DNA of 64,000 bases from Bacillota bacterium (GTDB lineage Bacteria > Bacillota > Clostridia > Oscillospirales > Acutalibacteraceae). Location: positions 186,001 to 250,000 of the forward strand of contig JAEWDK010000006.1 of the NCBI GenBank assembly GCA_023390175.1. The letters run 5' to 3'. A model generated the notes under the pieces. The model was not told the DNA's origin, ran no database searches, and was given only the letters and a program-made list of their open reading frames with translations. Positions within the stretch are counted from its first letter, which is position 1. Each line of letters starts with the position of its first letter. Shown here piece by piece: positions 59,411-64,000 of the stretch. The position numbers and the translations under genes were made by a program.

Positions 59411-59439
59411 CCTTACAAAACTGTAAGGTCGGTGTAAGG
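59411..59439 (+). promoter_or_regulatory. BceR-type binding site upstream of the transporter genes
   Basis: CCTTACA-AAAC-TGTAAGG (59411-59428) is a perfect 7-4-7 inverted repeat that fits the TnACA-N4-TGTAA consensus for BceR. TGTAAGG recurs at 59433-59439, one helical turn (11 bases) further. A TATACT at 59471-59476 follows with a poor -35, as expected of an activator-dependent promoter. Confidence 0.8.
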
Positions 59440-59503
59440 TAAATCAATGGCAGGCTTTTCTGTATTGTACTATACTGTTAATACAATATAAAAAGGAGAT
59501 TCT

Positions 59504-60274
59504 ATGATGCAGAAAATTTTATCGGTTGAACATATTGAAAAGTATTACGGCAATAAGGGGAATGTGACAAAGGCGGTTGACGACATCAGCTTTGAAGTCG
59601 GAAAAGGGGAGTTTATCGCCATTATGGGCGCTTCCGGCAGCGGAAAAACCACGCTGCTGAATTGCATTTCCACCATCGATTCCGCAACTGCGGGGCACAT
59701 TGTGATTGACGGTTCGGACATTACAAAACTAAATTCCAAAAAGCTTTCCAAATTTCGCCGGGAACAGCTCGGCTTTATTTTTCAGGACTTTAACCTGCTC
59801 GACACTTTGACTGCTTATGAAAACATTGCGCTTGCGCTCACCATTGCCAAAACACCTTCGGGCGAAATCGATGTCCGCGTGCGCCAGGTTGCAAAGCAGC
59901 TTGAAATTGAAAATGTGCTGAAAAAGTATCCGTACCAAATGTCGGGCGGGCAAAAACAAAGGGTTGCTTCCGCCCGTGCCATTGTGACCGGCCCGGCGAT
60001 GATTTTAGCGGACGAGCCGACCGGTGCGCTGGATTCGAAATCCGCACGCATGCTGCTGGAAAGCTTTGAAACGCTGAACAATAATCTGAGCGCCACGATT
60101 CTGATGGTAACGCACGATGCGTTTACTGCGAGCTACTGCCACCGGATTCTGTTTATCAAAGACGGTAAAATCTTCAATGAATTGATTCGCGGGGAAGACA
60201 CGCGCAAACAGTTCTTCAATAAAATCATTGAGGTGGTAACGCTGCTCGGAGGTGACAATTCCAATGTTCTCTAA
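59504..60274 (+). CDS. BceA-type ABC transporter ATP-binding protein
   Basis: A 256-residue ATPase of the MacB/BceA group. Walker A is GASGSGKTT, the Q-loop is FIFQDFNLLDTL, the signature is MSGGQKQRVASARAI, Walker B is MILADEPTGALDSKS and the switch His is in MVTHDAFTAS. AAAAAGGAG precedes two tandem ATGs; the first is used. It overlaps the permease gene and drives removal of peptide antibiotics from their lipid targets in the family. Confidence 0.93.
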   Translation: MMQKILSVEHIEKYYGNKGNVTKAVDDISFEVGKGEFIAIMGASGSGKTTLLNCISTIDSATAGHIVIDGSDITKLNSKKLSKFRREQLGFIFQDFNLLDTLTAYENIALALTIAKTPSGEIDVRVRQVAKQLEIENVLKKYPYQMSGGQKQRVASARAIVTGPAMILADEPTGALDSKSARMLLESFETLNNNLSATILMVTHDAFTASYCHRILFIKDGKIFNELIRGEDTRKQFFNKIIEVVTLLGGDNSNVL

Positions 60275-62306
60275 GCTTGCCTTAAAAAACGTCACAAAAA
60301 GCATACGCGACTTTACGATTTATTTTTTAACGCTGACCTTCGGCGTTTGCCTGTTTTATATTTTTAACTCCATTGATTCCCAGACTGCCATGCTGAAAAT
60401 CAATGAAACGCAGGGTAACATCATAAAAAGTCTGACTCAAATGATTAATTATGTTTCTGTTTTTATTTCCGTTATATTAGGATTTTTGGTTGTGTATGCC
60501 AACCAGTTCCTTATCAAACGCCGTAAAAAAGAGCTTGCCATTTACATGACCCTCGGTATGGCAAAGGGAAAAATATCCCGTATCCTGATTTTGGAAACAC
60601 TGCTGATCGGTGTATTTTCCCTTGCTGTGGGCCTTTTGGTCGGAGTTTTTGCATCACAGGGACTTTCGGTTGTTACGGCCCGGCTGTTTGAAGTGGATTT
60701 AAAAGCATTTACCTTTACATTTTCCGTACAGGCGTTTTATAAAACAATTCTGTATTTCGGAATTATCTTTTTGATTGTAATGGTGTTTAATACCGTATCC
60801 ATATCCAAGTATAAACTGATTGATTTGCTTAACGCGTCCAAAAAAAATCAAAAAATGCGTTTCAACCATCTGTGGATTTCCGTAACTTTATTTTTCGTTT
60901 CGGTTGCATGCCTGGGTGTTGCTTATCACCTGATTATTGAAAACGGAATGATGGAGCTGAACACTCAATTCACTGTTTCCATAGTTCTGGGCTGCGTCGG
61001 AACACTGCTGTTTTTTCTTTCTCTTTCCGGCTTTTTACTCCGCGTTGTTCAGTCAAATAAAAAGCTGTATTTTAAAAATTTGAATATGTTTGTACTTCGT
61101 CAGATCAATTCCAAAATCAATACGACCTTTGTTTCCATGTCCGTTATTTGTATTATGCTGCTGGTTACAATCGGTACGCTGTCCACCGGTATGGGGCTGG
61201 CGAATGTACTGACAAAGGATCTAAAGTCTGTTACCCCGTATGACGCTACTTACACCTATTATTATTCCTATGGAACGGAGGACTTAAAGCGCAACGAGCT
61301 TGCGGACGACATGGCAAAACAAATGGCTGCGCAGGGCGTTGACTTTAACGGGCTGGTCAAATCCCACGCGCAGGTGTCTGCTTACCGGTCAGAGCTAAAA
61401 TATGCCGACCTTGTGCTTCCCGGCACCCCCGGGGTGAACAATCAGATCACGATGAATGACTTAAAAAAGCAGCCTGTTACGATTATTACCCAAAGCGATT
61501 ACAATAACGCCATGAAGCTGCAGGGCAAACCTGCGGTTTCGTTAAAAGACGATGAATTCTTAATCAACTGCAATTTTGCCGATATGCAGCCCCTTATTTC
61601 CTATTTCCTCAGCAACAAAGGAACGGTTCAATTAGGCGCGAAAACATTGAAAGCACAAAGCCGCCAGTTACGGGACACCTGCTTTGAAACATCTGCCATG
61701 AAAAACGATCCCGGTACCCTGATTGTGCCGGACGCACTGGTATCCGGTTTGGATAAGACACTTGCGGTTTTGAATATTCAATATAAAACGGGTGTTACCG
61801 ATGATGAGTTTTTAGCTTCAGTCAACAAGGTTTACCCGAAGCGGGATTCCAAAAATGCCCAGCAGCCATTTAACATGGGGCTGACCAAACAGCGGGTTTA
61901 TGACCAGGGCGCGGGGATAAAAACAATGATTTCGTACCTTGCCATCTATATCGGCCTTGTGTTTCTTATCACCAGCGCGGCAGTACTGGCGCTGCAGCAG
62001 CTTTCCGAAGCATCGGACAATGTTGAGCGTTACGGCTTGCTGAAAAAGCTCGGTGCGGAGGAAAAGATGGTTTACCGCTCGCTGTTTACGCAAATCGCAA
62101 TCTATTTCATGCTTCCGCTTTCCCTCGCAATCGTTCACTCCGTTGTGGGAATTCATGTTGCGAATACGGTAGTATCGCAATTCGGGCATCTTGATATTTT
62201 AGGCAATACCCTAATTACCGCAGCGCTTTTCCTACTGGTTTACGGCGGATATTTCCTTGCAACTTACTTTGGCAGCAAAAGCATGCTCCGGCAAAAGCAG
62301 AGCTGA
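60264..62306 (+). CDS. BceB-type ABC transporter permease
   Basis: A 680-residue membrane protein with the BceB plan: one N-terminal helix (about 16-38), a three-helix group containing an FtsX domain (about 50-170), further helices, and a large extracellular domain of about 200 residues (about 325-540) between helices 7 and 8. A C-terminal three-helix group with a second FtsX-type segment (VERYGLLKKLGAEEKMVYRSL) closes it. The extracellular domain recognises the antibiotic in the family; which one is not readable. The ATG at 60264 is 8 bases after GGAGGTG; an in-frame GTG at 60252 is part of that site. Confidence 0.92.
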   Translation: MFSKLALKNVTKSIRDFTIYFLTLTFGVCLFYIFNSIDSQTAMLKINETQGNIIKSLTQMINYVSVFISVILGFLVVYANQFLIKRRKKELAIYMTLGMAKGKISRILILETLLIGVFSLAVGLLVGVFASQGLSVVTARLFEVDLKAFTFTFSVQAFYKTILYFGIIFLIVMVFNTVSISKYKLIDLLNASKKNQKMRFNHLWISVTLFFVSVACLGVAYHLIIENGMMELNTQFTVSIVLGCVGTLLFFLSLSGFLLRVVQSNKKLYFKNLNMFVLRQINSKINTTFVSMSVICIMLLVTIGTLSTGMGLANVLTKDLKSVTPYDATYTYYYSYGTEDLKRNELADDMAKQMAAQGVDFNGLVKSHAQVSAYRSELKYADLVLPGTPGVNNQITMNDLKKQPVTIITQSDYNNAMKLQGKPAVSLKDDEFLINCNFADMQPLISYFLSNKGTVQLGAKTLKAQSRQLRDTCFETSAMKNDPGTLIVPDALVSGLDKTLAVLNIQYKTGVTDDEFLASVNKVYPKRDSKNAQQPFNMGLTKQRVYDQGAGIKTMISYLAIYIGLVFLITSAAVLALQQLSEASDNVERYGLLKKLGAEEKMVYRSLFTQIAIYFMLPLSLAIVHSVVGIHVANTVVSQFGHLDILGNTLITAALFLLVYGGYFLATYFGSKSMLRQKQS

Positions 62307-62409
62307 TTATAAATTAATACAGCAGGCCGTCCGTACAAGCGGGCGGCTGTTGTCTTTTCTTAGGAATAATTATATAATAAAATCATCGAAATCATACGGG
62401 AGAAAAGCG

Positions 62410-63132
62410 ATGCGAATAAAACAGACCGCCAAACAACGGCGTGCGGGAAGCATCGGGTGGCATAAAATGAAGTATCAGTTAATCCGCTCACGGCGCAAAA
62501 CCATAGCAATCTGCATTGCCCGCGACGGCAGCGTGCTTGTGCGCGCCCCGCTGCGTGCAGCACAGACCGCGATTGACCGCTTTGTTCAGGAAAAGCAAAA
62601 CTGGATACAGGAAAAATCCGGGCAGATGGCACAGCGGGAATCGGCACGGAAGGAGTTCCGGGTTTCCCCGGGTACAAAACTGCTTTTGCTTGGCCGTGAA
62701 TACCCCGTTGTACTTGGGGACAAAGTAAGTTTTGACGGCACGCAGTTTTTTATTACGGATGAAGATTTTGAAACACTCAGGCCAAAACTCGTTCAATTAT
62801 ACAAAAATCTTGCGGAGCAAATTATCCCGGAGCGTGTGGCCTGTTTTTCAAAACAAACCGGCTGGGTTCCCGCCGGTGTCCGCATTGGCTCGGCCGATAC
62901 CGCGTGGGGTTCCTGTTCGGGAAAAAACAAGCTCAATTTTACATGGAAGCTTATTTTGGCGGAGCCGCAGGAGGTCGATTATGTGATTGTGCATGAACTG
63001 GCTCATCTGCGGGAGCACAACCACTCCGTGCGGTTTTGGCGGCTGGTCGAAAGTGTTTTGCCCGACTGCCGGGCGCGACGGGCAAAATTAAGACTGTTGG
63101 GGGAAAATTTGCAAAAAATCGGTCTTAGTTAG
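62410..63132 (+). CDS. YgjP-type zinc metallopeptidase (DUF45)
   Basis: A 240-residue protein of the YgjP/WSS1-like group. The N-terminal half has the family blocks KYQLIRSRRKTIAICIARDGSVLVRAP and TAWGSCSGKNKLNFTWKL. The zinc site is VIVHELAHLREHNHSVRFW (HExxH followed by a third His). YgjP proteins are presumed proteases or nucleoprotein-processing enzymes; no substrate is known. I use the ATG at 62410 after GGGAG; a second ATG at 62467 is closer to the conserved start. No link to the Bce module is evident. Confidence 0.88.
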   Translation: MRIKQTAKQRRAGSIGWHKMKYQLIRSRRKTIAICIARDGSVLVRAPLRAAQTAIDRFVQEKQNWIQEKSGQMAQRESARKEFRVSPGTKLLLLGREYPVVLGDKVSFDGTQFFITDEDFETLRPKLVQLYKNLAEQIIPERVACFSKQTGWVPAGVRIGSADTAWGSCSGKNKLNFTWKLILAEPQEVDYVIVHELAHLREHNHSVRFWRLVESVLPDCRARRAKLRLLGENLQKIGLS

Positions 63133-63142
63133 CAATAACTAA

Positions 63143-63171
63143 TTCCATTTCCGGAATAAACGTGCTATAAT
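63143..63171 (+). promoter_or_regulatory. Extended -10 promoter of the M29 aminopeptidase
   Basis: TGCTATAAT ends at 63171, with a weak TTCCAT at 63143-63148 and 17 bases between. A 7-4-7 inverted repeat, TTAGTTA-GCAA-TAACTAA (63125-63142), lies immediately upstream. Confidence 0.6.
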
Positions 63172-63212
63172 ATGGAAAATTAAGAATAACAAAAAAGTAG
63201 AGGTAAACAGAT

Positions 63213-64000
63213 ATGGTTTCACAAAAGACGCTGCAAAAATACGCCGCACTGGCGGTGCGCGTTGGCGCAAACGTGCAAAAGGGTCAGCTCCTGGTTATTT
63301 CCGCGGCGGTTGACTGCGCTTATTTTGCACGGATGTGTGTGGCCGAAGCGTATGAAGCGGGCGCGGGCGAAGTGCTTGTTAACTGGTCGGACGAAACGAT
63401 TACAAAGCTTGCCTATCAAAATGAAAGCACCGAAACGCTTTGCAACATCGCCCCGTGGCGGGTTGAGCAGAAGAAAAACTGCATTGATAAAAAATGCTGT
63501 TTTCTTTATATTGAGTCGGCAACCCCCGGCCTGCTGAAAGATATTGACGGCAAAAAGCTTCAGGCCGCCAGAACAGCAAGGGAAACCGCGTTTGAGCAGT
63601 TTGAATTTTATACCATGGCCAATCTCGGCCAGTGGTCCATCGTGGCAATTCCTACGCTTGACTGGGCGAAAAAGGTATTCCCCAAGTATGACGACGATAA
63701 GGCGCTGGAAGCCCTGTGGGACGCCGTGCTGAAGAGCGTGCGGATTTCGGGGGACAATGACCCCGTTGCCGAATGGCAAAAGCACAATCAAAATATGATG
63801 GATCACTGTGACGCGCTGAATCGCTTTAATTTCAAATCCCTCCATTTTACAAATTCCCTTGGCACGGATTTGACAGTGGAGCTGATTCCGGACCATGTTT
63901 GGGAGGGCGGCTGCACCCGTGCAAAGAACGGCGCCGTTTTTAACGCGAACATGCCAACGGAGGAAGCGTTCACCATGCCTTATAAATTCGGTGTGAACGG
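63213..64000 (+). CDS. M29 family aminopeptidase (AmpS-like), 3' end cut off by window
   Basis: The first 262 codons of a metallo-aminopeptidase. Matches to the AmpS/thermophilic aminopeptidase family are QKYAALAVRVGANVQKGQLLVISA, EAYEAGAGEVLVNWSDE, AIPTLDWAKKVFP, and LHFTNSLGTDLTVELIPDHVWEGG (start of the metal-binding region). NANMPTEEAFTMP, with a metal-ligand Glu, lies near the window edge. The remaining ligands fall outside. The ATG at 63213 follows AGAGG. Confidence 0.9.
   Translation, partial: MVSQKTLQKYAALAVRVGANVQKGQLLVISAAVDCAYFARMCVAEAYEAGAGEVLVNWSDETITKLAYQNESTETLCNIAPWRVEQKKNCIDKKCCFLYIESATPGLLKDIDGKKLQAARTARETAFEQFEFYTMANLGQWSIVAIPTLDWAKKVFPKYDDDKALEALWDAVLKSVRISGDNDPVAEWQKHNQNMMDHCDALNRFNFKSLHFTNSLGTDLTVELIPDHVWEGGCTRAKNGAVFNANMPTEEAFTMPYKFGVN

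Noticed and set aside
1..64000. CRISPR arrays, tRNA or rRNA genes, insertion sequences, prophage or integrase genes
   Set aside because: Looked for and not seen; no repeated spacer pattern, no transposase motif and no cloverleaf was found.

Overview
The window reads as chromosomal DNA of a low-oxygen Gram-positive bacterium of the class Clostridia, most likely an Oscillospiraceae/Ruminococcaceae-type organism (inference). Genes carry strong AGGAGG-type ribosome binding sites. Lipoproteins have short Ser/Ala-rich linkers. Pairs such as DUF2975-YozG, DUF3842-CooT and Bce-type modules are typical of Clostridia. Coding density is high, and almost every transcription unit ends in a clean hairpin terminator. 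I saw no rRNA, tRNA, CRISPR array, phage or insertion sequence, so this is core-type chromosome rather than a mobile island.

Layout. 0-9 kb: a cut-off zinc-ribbon gene and a DtxR/MntR-type regulator on the minus strand, an ABC-F protein, citrate synthase, a long Xaa-Pro aminopeptidase, and a convergent polar amino acid ABC transporter. 9-17.5 kb: mannose-6-phosphate isomerase, then one complete phosphate operon (pstS-pstC-pstA-pstB-phoU-phoB-phoR) behind tandem Pho-box repeats. 17.5-21.8 kb: an acetyltransferase, a translationally coupled FAD/Rieske oxidoreductase and tocopherol cyclase-like protein, a conserved micro-protein, and a DUF2975 membrane protein with its YozG-type regulator. 21.9-25.5 kb: an ECF nickel/cobalt transporter behind a leader with an intrinsic terminator, followed by DUF3842 and a CooT-type nickel-binding protein. 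25.5-30.1 kb: an iron-sulfur protein divergent from a Crp/Fnr regulator across a perfect palindrome, an HD hydrolase, a radical SAM protein, and a second Crp/Fnr gene divergent from a nitroreductase.

30-42.6 kb holds a UlaG-type metallohydrolase, an MltG-type lipoprotein, MscS, a membrane-anchored EEP-fold phosphodiesterase, metY behind an unannotated Cys-rich leader peptide, an rRNA methyltransferase, an L-2-hydroxyacid dehydrogenase, thioredoxin, an MFS carrier, GDPD and a Cys-motif hydroxyacid oxidase. 42.7-46.6 kb is a methionine operon (metF, stand-alone MetH activation protein, metH lacking that domain). 46.9-57.5 kb carries PepC, GNAT, DUF554, HAD, lipoprotein, azlCD, DUF188, an FAD protein, a two-domain P-loop protein with a dead first domain, an SGNH hydrolase and asparaginase. 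57.6-62.3 kb is a complete Bce-type peptide-antibiotic sensing and resistance module with a recognisable BceR site. The window ends with a YgjP-type metallopeptidase and a truncated M29 aminopeptidase.

The most interesting points are: a 30-codon Cys-rich ORF with a perfect ribosome binding site just upstream of metY; a nickel module whose expression looks controlled by leader termination and which includes an unknown conserved protein; an ABC-F protein in which all three elements of one composite ATP site are lost together; a Crp/Fnr-type palindrome placed at -41.5; and a lactate-dehydrogenase homologue whose specificity Gln is Tyr. Functions are read from sequence motifs only; no database search was run.
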